A DNA stretch of 64,000 bases. It comes from Duganella sp. sic0402 (GTDB lineage Bacteria; Pseudomonadota; Gammaproteobacteria; Burkholderiales; Burkholderiaceae_D). The position numbers and the translations under genes are program-made. The stretch is taken from NCBI RefSeq assembly GCF_019219065.1, contig NZ_JAHUWK010000001.1, positions 558,001 through 622,000 of the forward strand. Direction: 5' to 3'. Of this stretch, positions 22,690 through 31,367 are shown piece after piece. How positions within the stretch are numbered: position 1 is the first letter of the stretch; each line of letters begins with the position of its first letter. A model generated the notes under the pieces. The model was not told where the DNA came from, did not search any database, and saw only the letters and a program-made list of their open reading frames with translations.

Positions 22690-24771
22690 ATGACTGCTGA
22701 ATATCAAGTGCACGGCTCGGTAGCCGTCGTTACGCTGAACAATCCGCCGGTCAACGGCATGGGCCTGGAGACGCGCACCGCCGCGGTCGCCGGCATCCAG
22801 CGCGCGCTGGCCGATGACGCGGTCAAGGCCATCGTCATCACCGGTGCCGGCAAGGCGTTCTCGGGCGGCGCCGACATCAAGGAATTCAATACGCCGAAAG
22901 CGCTGGCCGAGCCCAGCCTGCACACCTTCATCGCCACCGCCGAGAGCTCGACCAAGCCGGTAGTGGCCGCCATCCACACGGTGTGCATGGGCGGCGGGCT
23001 GGAGCTGTCGCTGGGCTGCCACTACCGCGTGGCGATGCCGGGCGCACAGATCGCGCTGCCGGAAGTGAAGCTGGGCCTGCTGCCAGGCGCCGGCGGCACG
23101 CAGCGCCTGCCGCGCGTACTGGGGCTGGAGCCGGCGCTGAACATGATCGTGTCCGGCAATCCGGTGGCCTCGGAAAAACTGCCAGCACTGTTTGACGAAA
23201 TCTTCCCGGCCGATGCCGACCTGCTGACCTCGGCAGTGGCCTTCGCCGAGAAAATCGCCGATGCGCGTCCGCTGCCGAAAGTGCGCGACCGCAAGGTCGA
23301 CTACCCGAACCACGAAGCTTTCCTGCAATTCTCGCGCAACACCGTCAAGGCCATGGCCGGCCCGTTCCCGGCGCCGCTGGAGTGCGTGGAAACCGTGGCC
23401 GCGTCGGTCACGATGAAATTTGACGACGGCATGAAATTCGAACGCGAGCGTTTCCTGCACCTGATCCAGACCACCGAATCGAAAGCGTTGCGCCACGCCT
23501 TCTTTGCTGAGCGCGTCGCCAGCAAAGTGCCCGATGTGCCGGCTGATACGCCGGTGCGCACGATCAAGTCGGCCGCCATCATTGGCGCCGGCACCATGGG
23601 CGGCGGCATTGCCATGAACTTCCTTAACGCCGGCATCCCGGTCAAGCTGCTGGAAACCAGACAGGAAGCGCTGGACAAAGGCATTGCCACCATCCGCAAG
23701 AACTACGAAAACACCCTGAAAAAAGGCAAGCTGACGCAGGAGAAACTGGACCAGCGCATGGGCCTGCTGAGCAGCACGCTGTCCTACGACGACATCGGCC
23801 AGGCCGACATCGTGGTGGAAGCGGTGTTCGAGGAACTGGGCGTCAAGGAAGCCGTGTTCCGCAAGCTCGATGAGGTGATGAAACCGGGCGCCATCCTGGC
23901 CACCAACACCTCGACGCTGGACGTGGATAAAATCGCCGCCTTCACCAAGCGCCCGCAGGACGTGATCGGCACGCACTTCTTCTCGCCGGCCAATGTCATG
24001 AAACTGCTGGAGATCGTGCGCGGCAAGCAAACCGCCAAGGAGGTGCTGGCGACCGCGCTGGCGCTGTCGAAAAAGCTGAAGAAGACCGGGGTGGTGTCGG
24101 GTGTGTGCGACGGCTTTATCGGCAACCGCATGATCGAACAATACAGCCGCCAGGCGGGCTTCCTGCTGGAAGAGGGCGCCTTGCCGGAACAGGTCGACAA
24201 GGCGGCCGAAAAATTTGGCTTCGCGATGGGACCGTTCCGCATGGGCGACCTGGCTGGCAATGACATCGGCTGGGCGATCCGCAAGCGCCGCTATGTCGAG
24301 AAACCGGACATCAGCTACTCGAAAACCGCCGACCTGCTGTGCGAAATGGGCCGCTACGGCCAGAAAACCGGCGCCGGCTGGTACGACTACAAGGCCGGCG
24401 ACCGCAAGGCCTATCCGAACCAGGACGTGAATGCGATGATCGTCAAGCACTCGGCGGATCTGGGCATTACGCGCCGTAAAATCAGCGATGAAGAGATAGT
24501 CGAACGGCTGGTGTATGCGCTGGTCAACGAAGGCGCGCTGATCCTGGAAGAGGGCATTGCGCTGCGCGCGTCGGACATCGACATGGTCTACCTGACCGGC
24601 TACGGCTTCCCGCTGTACCGCGGCGGCCCGATGTTCTACGCCGACACGGTCGGCCTGCCGAATGTGCTGGCGGCGATCAACAAATACGCTCGCGGCCACC
24701 AGGGCGGGGCCTGGAAACCCGCGCCGCTGCTGCAACGCCTGGCGGCGGAAGGCAAGACCTTCAACGGCTAA
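22690..24771 (+). CDS. fadB: Fatty-acid oxidation fusion: enoyl-CoA hydratase / 3-hydroxyacyl-CoA dehydrogenase
   Basis: This 693-residue bifunctional enzyme catalyses two central steps of beta-oxidation. The crotonase domain (about residues 1-190) has [12 protein letters not shown] and [14 protein letters not shown]; the NAD-binding domain starts with [10 protein letters not shown] (Gly299, Gly301) and is followed by the 3HCDH C-terminal domains (from [12 protein letters not shown]). GGAAGAG precedes the start. The FadJ/FadB distinction is not certain. It stands alone, about 3.5 kb from the thiolase operon that completes the cycle, and shares an operator-like sequence with it. Confidence 0.93.
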   Translation: MTAEYQVHGSVAVVTLNNPPVNGMGLETRTAAVAGIQRALADDAVKAIVITGAGKAFSGGADIKEFNTPKALAEPSLHTFIATAESSTKPVVAAIHTVCMGGGLELSLGCHYRVAMPGAQIALPEVKLGLLPGAGGTQRLPRVLGLEPALNMIVSGNPVASEKLPALFDEIFPADADLLTSAVAFAEKIADARPLPKVRDRKVDYPNHEAFLQFSRNTVKAMAGPFPAPLECVETVAASVTMKFDDGMKFERERFLHLIQTTESKALRHAFFAERVASKVPDVPADTPVRTIKSAAIIGAGTMGGGIAMNFLNAGIPVKLLETRQEALDKGIATIRKNYENTLKKGKLTQEKLDQRMGLLSSTLSYDDIGQADIVVEAVFEELGVKEAVFRKLDEVMKPGAILATNTSTLDVDKIAAFTKRPQDVIGTHFFSPANVMKLLEIVRGKQTAKEVLATALALSKKLKKTGVVSGVCDGFIGNRMIEQYSRQAGFLLEEGALPEQVDKAAEKFGFAMGPFRMGDLAGNDIGWAIRKRRYVEKPDISYSKTADLLCEMGRYGQKTGAGWYDYKAGDRKAYPNQDVNAMIVKHSADLGITRRKISDEEIVERLVYALVNEGALILEEGIALRASDIDMVYLTGYGFPLYRGGPMFYADTVGLPNVLAAINKYARGHQGGAWKPAPLLQRLAAEGKTFNG

Positions 24772-24790
24772 GCATCGCAGTTGGTGTCAC

Positions 24791-24840
24791 AAAATGCTCA
24801 CATGCCAAAAAGAAATGTTACTGGCCTGTGAGCATTTTTA
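24791..24840 (+). terminator. Long hairpin terminator after the fadB-type gene
   Basis: AAAATGCTCACA (24791-24802) pairs perfectly with TGTGAGCATTTT (24827-24838), and an inner GCCA / TGGC extends the stem after one mismatch. The arm ends in a T run. The A-rich left arm would also allow termination on the other strand. Confidence 0.7.
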
Positions 24841-24970
24841 TAAAAACTCCGCTATAATTTTCAGCAACAGCAGCATCCTTCCTTCGACGCCCTAAAAAAC
24901 GGTTCGGAGATGAATTCCGGCATCCTGATTTGATGCTGGCATACACCTTCCAATTTTTTAGAGGCTCACC

Positions 24971-25621
24971 ATGAAACGCATCTTCCTCGCCGGCGCCATT
25001 GCGTTGGCTGCCATCACCTCGGCGCACGCGGCCAGCATCACCGGCCTGAAAAATACCGGCCTGGGCGCCAGCGGCAGCGGCGACAGCAACTACAAACTGA
25101 CTGCGGCCAGTAGCGACACCACCATCAGCAGCACCGTACCGGTCATCAGCTACGACAGCCAGTGGCCGATCAACCCATGGCTGGCGAACAGCAGCAGCTC
25201 CAAATGGATCACACCGACGGCTAGCCAAAGCCAAAGTTTTGACGCCTCCAGCGCCGGCACTTACACCTACACACTGTCGTTCGACCTGACCGGCTACAAC
25301 GCGGCCAGCGCCGCCTTCACGGGCCGTCTGGCGGCGGACAACTCTGTCACGATCAAGCTCAACAACACGGTCATCGGTACGGCGACCGGCTTCAGCGACT
25401 GGACCAATTTCAGTGCCGACAGCGGTTTCGTTTCCGGCACCAACAAGCTCGACTTCGTGGTCAGCAACTGGGCGCAAAACAGTGGCAACCCGACCGGCCT
25501 GCGCGTCGAGTTCGCCACATCGAGCGTGATGGCAGCCGTCCCCGAGCCAGAAACCTACGCCATGCTGCTCGGTGGCCTGGCGATGTTAGGCGCGGTAGCG
25601 CGCCGCCGCAAGCAGAAGTAG
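24971..25621 (+). CDS. PEP-CTERM sorting domain exported protein
   Basis: This 216-residue protein has a signal peptide (MKRIFLAGAIALAAITSAHA), a Ser/Thr/Asn-rich beta-type body and a C-terminal PEP-CTERM signal: VPEPETYAMLLGGLAMLG followed by ARRRKQK (from residue 190). Such proteins are processed by an exosortase and retained at or released from the surface, often with exopolysaccharide. The body resembles carbohydrate-binding-like sandwich domains but I cannot name a family. A TATAAT (24853-24858) and GAGG-type site precede it. Confidence 0.88.
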   Translation: MKRIFLAGAIALAAITSAHAASITGLKNTGLGASGSGDSNYKLTAASSDTTISSTVPVISYDSQWPINPWLANSSSSKWITPTASQSQSFDASSAGTYTYTLSFDLTGYNAASAAFTGRLAADNSVTIKLNNTVIGTATGFSDWTNFSADSGFVSGTNKLDFVVSNWAQNSGNPTGLRVEFATSSVMAAVPEPETYAMLLGGLAMLGAVARRRKQK

Positions 25622-25659
25622 AAGTACGCAAGTAGCAGTAGCACACTCCTAGATCTTCA

Positions 25660-25682
25660 CCGCCCTCCGGGGCGGTTTTTTT
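25660..25682 (+). terminator. Terminator of the PEP-CTERM gene
   Basis: CCGCCC / GGGCGG with a TCCG loop is followed by seven T residues. The left inverted repeat of the RAYT element starts at the very next base. Confidence 0.9.
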
Positions 25683-25712
25683 ATCCGGGGTCAGTTCTGC
25701 CAAACGTACACG
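25683..25712 (+). repeat. Left terminal inverted repeat of the RAYT element
   Basis: Thirty bases that match the reverse complement of 26347-26376 without mismatch. The next inner base pair differs, so the repeat ends sharply. Confidence 0.9.
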
Positions 25713-25763
25713 AGCTGATCTGTATCACGGCCGGGATGCGTGATTGGGATACGGTATCAGCCT

Positions 25764-26378
25764 ATGAGCCGACCATTACGACTGGAGTTTGCCGGCGCCG
25801 TCTACCACGTCACTGCACGTGGCGATCGGCGGCGGGCGATTTATCGCGACGATACCGATCGTTACGCGTGGCTGGAGATACTTGGGCACGTTTGCGCGCG
25901 CTTCAATTTCACCGTGCATAGCTTCTGCCAGATGGGCAACCACTATCATCTGCTGCTGGAAACGCAGGAACCAAATTTATCTCAAGGCATGCGTCAATTG
26001 AATGGTCAGTATTCACAGTACTTTAACCGTCGCCACCAGCTTGTTGGCCATGTATTCCAAGGCCGCTACACGGGAATTCTGGTGCAAAAAGAGCGCCACC
26101 TGTGTGAGTTGTCGCGGTACGTCGTCCTCAATCCTATACGCGCAAAAGTGGTGCCGAAATTGGATCAATGGCCGTGGAGCAGCTATGCGATGATGATCCA
26201 GGCGAAGCCTCCTCCTCATTGGCTGCAAACCAGCTGGTTGCTCATCTCCACCGCCTACACCATGAAGCAAATCGCCGCGTACTTCCATATTTCCGACCGC
26301 ACCGTTAGCCGGATAGTGCAGCGCATCGAGCGACTACAGCAGAGCCCGTGTACGTTTGGCAGAACTGACCCCGGATGA
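25764..26378 (+). CDS. REP-associated tyrosine transposase (RAYT, Y1_Tnp)
   Basis: This 204-residue protein is a Y1 HUH transposase of the RAYT group, which handles single-stranded DNA at palindromic ends. It opens MSRPLRLEFAGAVYHVTARG, carries the HUH pair His60-Tyr61-His62 in MGNHYHLLLE, the likely catalytic Tyr83 or Tyr86 in QYSQYFNRRHQ, and GHVFQGRY. A C-terminal helix-turn-helix-like region (TMKQIAAYFHISDRTVSRIV) follows. I chose the ATG at 25764 by family N-termini. The right terminal repeat forms the last ten codons, and the stop TGA begins with its final base. Confidence 0.92.
   Translation: MSRPLRLEFAGAVYHVTARGDRRRAIYRDDTDRYAWLEILGHVCARFNFTVHSFCQMGNHYHLLLETQEPNLSQGMRQLNGQYSQYFNRRHQLVGHVFQGRYTGILVQKERHLCELSRYVVLNPIRAKVVPKLDQWPWSSYAMMIQAKPPPHWLQTSWLLISTAYTMKQIAAYFHISDRTVSRIVQRIERLQQSPCTFGRTDPG
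26347..26376 (-). repeat. Right terminal inverted repeat of the RAYT element
   Basis: Thirty bases complementary to 25683-25712, lying inside the 3' end of the transposase coding sequence. Confidence 0.9.
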
Positions 26379-26402
26379 AAAAAGCCGCCCATAGGCGGCT
26401 TT
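26378..26402 (-). terminator. Terminator of the MHS-family transporter gene
   Basis: GCCGCC / GGCGGC (26384-26399, loop CATA) is followed on the minus strand by six T residues. It begins directly after the RAYT element's right end. Confidence 0.85.
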
Positions 26403-26420
26403 GGTGGGGGACAGGGGGGC

Positions 26421-28118
26421 TTAGTCCGCCGCGTAGATGTTGTTGTCCTTGGTTTCGCCGACGAACAGCGCGCCGATCACCAGGGTGATCAGGGCGATGA
26501 TGATCGGATACCACAGGCCGTAGTAGATGTCGCCCTTGAACGCCACCAGCGCGAACGAGATCGTCGGCAGCAGGCCGCCAAACCAGCCGTTGCCGATGTG
26601 GTAAGGCAGGGACATCGAGGTGTAGCGGATGCGGGTCGGGAACATTTCCACCAGCATCGCCGCGATCGGGCCGTACACCATGGTCACATACAGCACCAGG
26701 ATGAACAGGATCAGCACCATCATCGGTTTGTTGATCTGCGACTCGTCCGCCTTGGCTGGGTAGCCGGCCGCTTTCACCGCTGCCGCTACTTCTTTCTTCA
26801 GCGCCGCGTCAGAGTCTTTCGAGGCTTTGTCGAAGTTCAGGCCGTCCGGGGTCAGCACCGCGTTGAAGCCAGTGATTTCCTTGTCACCTACCTTGATCTT
26901 GGCCACGCTGCCAGCCGGCGCATCCTGCTTGGTGTAGTTCACCGAAGCGTTGGACAGGATGCTGGTGGCGATGTCGCACGAGGAGGTGAATTTCTTCTGG
27001 CCGGTCGGGTTGAACTGGAAGTTGCACGATGCAGGATCGGCATACACCACCACCGGCGAGTTTTTCAGCGCCGCTTCCAGCTGTGGATTGCCGTAGTGGG
27101 TCAGCGCGCCGAACAGTGGGAAGTAGGTGACAGCAGCGATCAGGCAGCCGCCCAGGATGATCCATTTACGGCCAATCTTGTCGGACAGGATGCCGAAGAA
27201 GATAAAGAACGGCGTCGCCAGGGCCAGCGACAGCGCAGTCATGATGTTGGCGCTGGCGCCATCAATTTTCAGGACCTGGGTCATGAAGAACAGCGCATAG
27301 AACTGGCCGGTGTACCACACCACCGCCTGGCCCATGGTCAGGCCGATCAGCGCCAGGATCACCACTTTCAGGTTTTTCCATTGGCCGAAGGCTTCGCTCA
27401 GCGGTGCTTTCGAGGTTTTGCCTTCGGCTTTCATTTTGGCGAAGGCCGGCGATTCATTCATCGACAGACGTATCCACACCGAAATACCCAGCAGCAGCAC
27501 CGATACCAGGAACGGCACGCGCCAGCCCCAGGCGTTGAACGCTTCTTCACCGATGGCGGTACGCGTGCCCAGAATCACCAGCAGCGACAGGAACAGGCCC
27601 AGCGTCGCGGTGGTCTGAATCCAGGCCGTGAACGAGCCGCGCTTGCCTTGCGGCGCGTGTTCCGCCACATAGGTCGCCGCGCCGCCATATTCGCCACCCA
27701 GCGCCAGGCCTTGCAAGATCCTTAGCCCGACCAGGATGATCGGCGCCGCGATGCCGATCGCCGCGTATCCGGGCAGCAGCCCGACAATGAAGGTGGACGC
27801 GCCCATGATCAGGATGGTGATCAGGAAGGTATATTTACGGCCGACCATGTCGCCCAGGCGGCCAAACACCACGGCGCCGAACGGGCGCACAATAAAGCCA
27901 GCTGCAAACGCCAGCAGCGCAAAGATGAAGGTGGTAGTCGGTTCGCCGATGAAGAATTGCTTGGCGATGATAGGTGCGAGCGAGCCGTACAGATAAAAGT
28001 CATACCACTCGAACACGGTGCCCAGCGAGGACGCGAAAATCACCTTGCGTTCTTCGGCGGTGATCGGCGCGGATTGCTTGGGTAGGTTGCGGGAATCCGC
28101 AGTACCGCTATTTGCCAT
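26421..28118 (-). CDS. MFS transporter, metabolite:H+ symporter (MHS) family
   Basis: This 565-residue protein has 12 predicted membrane segments and MHS signatures: FEWYDFYLYGSLAPII, GRLGDMVGRKYTF after segment 2, and GLALGGEYGGAATYVAEHAP. The family carries organic acids or osmolytes such as citrate, proline or alpha-ketoglutarate with protons. A hydrophilic insert of about 110 residues (roughly 355-465, with Cys in PASCNFQF and TSSCDIAT) interrupts the second half between membrane segments. The substrate is unknown; divergence from the beta-oxidation operon hints at an organic acid. Confidence 0.9.
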   Translation of the reverse strand: MANSGTADSRNLPKQSAPITAEERKVIFASSLGTVFEWYDFYLYGSLAPIIAKQFFIGEPTTTFIFALLAFAAGFIVRPFGAVVFGRLGDMVGRKYTFLITILIMGASTFIVGLLPGYAAIGIAAPIILVGLRILQGLALGGEYGGAATYVAEHAPQGKRGSFTAWIQTTATLGLFLSLLVILGTRTAIGEEAFNAWGWRVPFLVSVLLLGISVWIRLSMNESPAFAKMKAEGKTSKAPLSEAFGQWKNLKVVILALIGLTMGQAVVWYTGQFYALFFMTQVLKIDGASANIMTALSLALATPFFIFFGILSDKIGRKWIILGGCLIAAVTYFPLFGALTHYGNPQLEAALKNSPVVVYADPASCNFQFNPTGQKKFTSSCDIATSILSNASVNYTKQDAPAGSVAKIKVGDKEITGFNAVLTPDGLNFDKASKDSDAALKKEVAAAVKAAGYPAKADESQINKPMMVLILFILVLYVTMVYGPIAAMLVEMFPTRIRYTSMSLPYHIGNGWFGGLLPTISFALVAFKGDIYYGLWYPIIIALITLVIGALFVGETKDNNIYAAD

Positions 28119-28200
28119 GATGTGTCTCCTTTGATTTTTTAGGATATTTTTCCCCGGCTGAGATAGTTAGTACTTCGTCAGCTTGATCCGAGTGTGGGCG

Positions 28201-28245
28201 CGTAAACTTACGTCATGCTTTCACGAAACTTACGCCAAACTTACA
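28201..28245. repeat. Three phased AAACTTAC repeats between the transporter and thiolase genes
   Basis: AAACTTACG occurs at 28204-28212 and 28226-28234, and AAACTTACA at 28237-28245. The spacings of 22 and 11 bases place all three on the same face of the helix. The first copy is part of the near-palindrome CGTAAACTTACG (CGTAA / TTACG). This is a likely binding region for a regulator of one or both divergent genes. Confidence 0.5.
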
Positions 28246-28256
28246 ATAATATTTGC

Positions 28257-28285
28257 GAACGACCGTACTAAAACTGTGCTATTCT
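28257..28285 (+). promoter_or_regulatory. Thiolase-operon promoter: operator-like site and extended -10
   Basis: GAACGACCGTAC (28257-28268) matches the fadB-side site as its reverse complement over ACG-R-TCGTTC. An extended -10 (TGC TATTCT, 28277-28285) follows with the same spacing as at fadB. Confidence 0.5.
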
Positions 28286-28319
28286 GGGTCGAATAACTCA
28301 TTAACTATAGGAGACTCTC

Positions 28320-29498
28320 ATGATCGACGCCGTCATTGTTTCTACCGCCCGTACCGGCCTGGCCAAGTCGTGGAAAGGCGCGTTTAACATGACGCACGGC
28401 GCCACGCTCGGTGGCCATGTGCTGCAAGCTGCGATTCAGCGCGCCAATCTTGAGGCGGGCGAGGTCGAGGATGTGCTGATCGGCTGTGCCAATCCCGAAG
28501 GCGCCACCGGCGGCAATATTGCGCGCCAGATCGCCATCCGTGGCGGCTGCCCGGTGACTACCGCCGGCATGACCATTAACCGTTTCTGCTCGTCCGGCCT
28601 GCAAACCATCGCCACCGCTGCCCAGCGCATCATCGCCGGCGAGGGGGATATTTACGCGGCCGGTGGCGTCGAATCGATCTCCTGCGTGCAGCAGGAGATG
28701 AATATGCATATGTACAAGGAAGTCTGGCTGTCGCAAAACAAGCCGGAAATCTATTGGCCGATGCTGCAAACCGCCGAAACCGTCGCCAAGCGCTACGGCA
28801 TCAGCCGCGAGCGCCAGGATGAATACGGCGTGCAGAGCCAGCAGCGCGCCGCCGCAGCGCAAGCCGCCGGGCTGTTCGACGCCGAGATCGTACCGATGAC
28901 CACGGTGATGGGCGTGGCCGACAAGGCTACTGGCCAGTTGCTGTCGCGCGAAGTGACCATCTCCGCCGATGAAGGCATCCGCGCCGATACGACGTATGAA
29001 GGCGTGTCCAAGATCCGCACCGCGATTCCGGGCGGGGTGATCAGCGCCGGCAACGCCAGCCAGTTCTCTGATGGCGCCTCGATGGCAGTGGTGATGAACG
29101 CGCAGACCGCTGCCGCCAAAGGCTTGCAGCCGCTGGGCGTGTTCCGCGGCTTCGCCGTCGCCGGCTGCGAGCCGGACGAGATGGGCATAGGCCCGGTGTT
29201 TGCCGTGCCCAAGCTGCTGAAGAAAGCCGGCCTGAAGGTCGAGGACATCGGCCTGTGGGAGTTGAACGAAGCCTTCGCCGTGCAGGTGCTGTATTGCGCC
29301 GATACGCTGGGCATCCCGATGGACCGGCTCAACGTCAACGGCGGTGCGATCGCGGTTGGTCATCCTTACGGTGTGTCAGGTGCGCGTCTGGTCGGCCATG
29401 CGCTGATCGAAGGCAAGCGCCGTGGCGTCAAATATGTGGTGGTCACCATGTGTATCGGTGGCGGCCAGGGAGCGGCGGGCCTGTTCGAAGTGGTGTAA
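28320..29498 (+). CDS. Acetyl-CoA acyltransferase (thiolase)
   Basis: This 392-residue enzyme carries out the thiolytic last step of beta-oxidation. The acyl-accepting Cys90 is in [10 protein letters not shown], the family's NEAFA block is in [23 protein letters not shown] holds the His, and the second Cys is in [16 protein letters not shown] precedes the start. It heads a six-gene operon and would act on the product of the acyl-CoA dehydrogenase/fadB steps. Chain-length preference is not readable. Confidence 0.94.
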   Translation: MIDAVIVSTARTGLAKSWKGAFNMTHGATLGGHVLQAAIQRANLEAGEVEDVLIGCANPEGATGGNIARQIAIRGGCPVTTAGMTINRFCSSGLQTIATAAQRIIAGEGDIYAAGGVESISCVQQEMNMHMYKEVWLSQNKPEIYWPMLQTAETVAKRYGISRERQDEYGVQSQQRAAAAQAAGLFDAEIVPMTTVMGVADKATGQLLSREVTISADEGIRADTTYEGVSKIRTAIPGGVISAGNASQFSDGASMAVVMNAQTAAAKGLQPLGVFRGFAVAGCEPDEMGIGPVFAVPKLLKKAGLKVEDIGLWELNEAFAVQVLYCADTLGIPMDRLNVNGGAIAVGHPYGVSGARLVGHALIEGKRRGVKYVVVTMCIGGGQGAAGLFEVV

Positions 29499-29503
29499 GC
29501 ACC

Positions 29504-31345
29504 ATGCGCTCTACCATATTGTCGCGCCGCGACCTGTCTTTCATGCTGTACGAATGGCTGGACGCGGAGGCTTTGACGCGCCGCGCCCGCTTTGAGGATC
29601 ACAACCGCGAGACTTTCGACGCAGCGCTCGACACCGCCGAACGTCTGGCCACCGATCTGTTCGCCACGCACAATAAAAAGGCCGACAGCAACGAGCCGCA
29701 TGTTGTGGACGGCAAGGTGCAGATCATTCCGGAGGTGAAGACGGCGCTGGAAGCCTTCTCGCTGGCGGGCCTGATGGCGGCCGGCCAGGACTATGACCGC
29801 GGCGGCATGCAGCTGCCGGTCGTGGTCGAGAAAGCGCTGGCGGCGTATTTCACCGCCGCCAACGTCAGCACTTCAGCCTATACCTTCCTGACCATGAGCA
29901 ATGCCAATACCTTGCTCAAGTGCGCCACGCCGGAACAGATCCAGACCTACGTCAATCCGATGCTGTCCGGCCGCTTCTTCGGCACCATGTGCTTGTCCGA
30001 GCCACAGGCCGGCTCCAGCCTGTCGGACATCAGCACCCGCGCGGTACCGGACGGCGACGGGCAATACCGCCTGACCGGCAACAAGATGTGGATCTCCGGC
30101 GGCGAGCATGAGCTGACCGAGAACATCATCCACCTGGTGCTGGCCAAGATTCCCGGCGAGGATGGCAAGCTGATCCCCGGCGTCAAAGGCATTTCGCTGT
30201 TCATCGTGCCGAAATTCCTGGTCAAGCCGGACGGCAGCCTAGGTGCGCGCAACGATATCGAACTGGCAGGCCTGAATCACAAGATGGGCAACCGCGGCAC
30301 CACCAACTGCCTGCTGAATTTTGGCGAGAAGGGCGGCGCCATCGGCTACCTGGTCGGCAAGCCGCACCATGGCCTGGCGAATATGTTCCATATGATGAAC
30401 GAGGCGCGCATCGGCGTCGGCCTGGGCGCGGCGGTGCTGGGCTACACCGGCTATCTGCATGCGCTGGAGTATGCGCGCAACCGTCCGCAAGGCCGCCACC
30501 CGGCGCAGAAGGATGCGGCCCAGCCGCAGCTGCCGATCATCCAGCACACCGACGTCAAGCGCATGCTGCTGGCGCAGAAAGCGTATGTCGAAGGCGGGCT
30601 GGGACTGGTGCTGTACAGCGCCCGCCTGGTCGACGAGCAGAACACCGCAGACACGCCGGAAGCGCGCGAACATGCGGCCCGGCTGCTGGATTTCCTGACG
30701 CCGATCACCAAATCCTGGCCATCGCAATGGTGTGTCGAGGCCAACAGCCTGGCCATTCAGGTGCACGGCGGCTACGGCTACACGCGTGAATACAATGTCG
30801 AACAGTTTTATCGCGACAACCGGCTGAACGCCATCCACGAAGGCACGCATGGCATTCACGGCCTGGACCTGCTGGGCCGCAAGGTGATGTTGCAGGACGG
30901 CGCCTTGTTCCGCGCCTTTGGCGCCGAGCTGCGCAAGACGGTGCGCAAGGTGCGCGGCAGCGTGGGCGCGCCGGATGCGGTCGGTCCGGGGCTGGCCACC
31001 ATCAGCGTCGAACTGCTGTCGCATGCGGATGCGCTGGAACAAGCCTGGCAGAGCGTGGAAGAAGTGACGCAGAAGCTGTATGCTGTCGGCGATTTGAACA
31101 AGACGCTGGCCAACGCGAGCCTGTATCTGGAAGCGGTCGGGCATGTGGTGGTGGCGTGGATCTGGCTGCAGCAGGCCTTGCTGGCGGCGGCGTCGCTGGC
31201 CAGCGGCGACACGGATTTCTATCGCGGCAAACTGCAGGCCTGTTTGTATTTCTTCCAGTGGGAGCTGCCGAAGGTCGGGGCGCAGCTGGAGCTATTGGCC
31301 AGCATCGACACCACCACGCTTGAGATGCAGGATGCGTGGTTTTAA
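29504..31345 (+). CDS. Acyl-CoA dehydrogenase, long form
   Basis: This 613-residue flavoenzyme oxidises acyl-CoA at the alpha-beta bond. Family signatures are CLSEPQAGSSLSDISTRA, KMWISGGEHEL, GYTREYNVEQFYRDNRLNAIHEGT and the middle beta domain before GLNHKMGNRGTTNC. The extra C-terminal domain of about 130 residues (from SVGAPDAVGPG) is typical of the larger FadE/ACADVL-like group. I chose the ATG at 29504, five bases after the thiolase stop; an open frame upstream belongs to a shifted reading of the thiolase gene. Confidence 0.93.
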   Translation: MRSTILSRRDLSFMLYEWLDAEALTRRARFEDHNRETFDAALDTAERLATDLFATHNKKADSNEPHVVDGKVQIIPEVKTALEAFSLAGLMAAGQDYDRGGMQLPVVVEKALAAYFTAANVSTSAYTFLTMSNANTLLKCATPEQIQTYVNPMLSGRFFGTMCLSEPQAGSSLSDISTRAVPDGDGQYRLTGNKMWISGGEHELTENIIHLVLAKIPGEDGKLIPGVKGISLFIVPKFLVKPDGSLGARNDIELAGLNHKMGNRGTTNCLLNFGEKGGAIGYLVGKPHHGLANMFHMMNEARIGVGLGAAVLGYTGYLHALEYARNRPQGRHPAQKDAAQPQLPIIQHTDVKRMLLAQKAYVEGGLGLVLYSARLVDEQNTADTPEAREHAARLLDFLTPITKSWPSQWCVEANSLAIQVHGGYGYTREYNVEQFYRDNRLNAIHEGTHGIHGLDLLGRKVMLQDGALFRAFGAELRKTVRKVRGSVGAPDAVGPGLATISVELLSHADALEQAWQSVEEVTQKLYAVGDLNKTLANASLYLEAVGHVVVAWIWLQQALLAAASLASGDTDFYRGKLQACLYFFQWELPKVGAQLELLASIDTTTLEMQDAWF

Positions 31346-31367
31346 AAAACAACGAGGAGACAAAACG

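Larger units (their letters stand above)
25683..26376. mobile_element. RAYT-type element with perfect 30-bp terminal inverted repeats
   Basis: The sequences at 25683-25712 and 26347-26376 are perfect inverted copies over 30 bases (left end begins ATCCGGGGTCAG, right end closes CTGACCCCGGAT). They enclose one HUH-type transposase gene and nothing else. No target-site duplication is evident. The element lies exactly between the T run of one terminator and the A run of the next. Confidence 0.85.

Noticed and set aside
22633..24735. A 700-residue open frame antisense to the fadB-type gene
   Set aside because: Composition is that of a codon shadow (His, Arg, Gln, Ala rich) and no family is recognisable.
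25740..25763. An upstream ATG for the transposase
   Set aside because: Family proteins begin MSRPLR at 25764, so the eight extra residues are unlikely.
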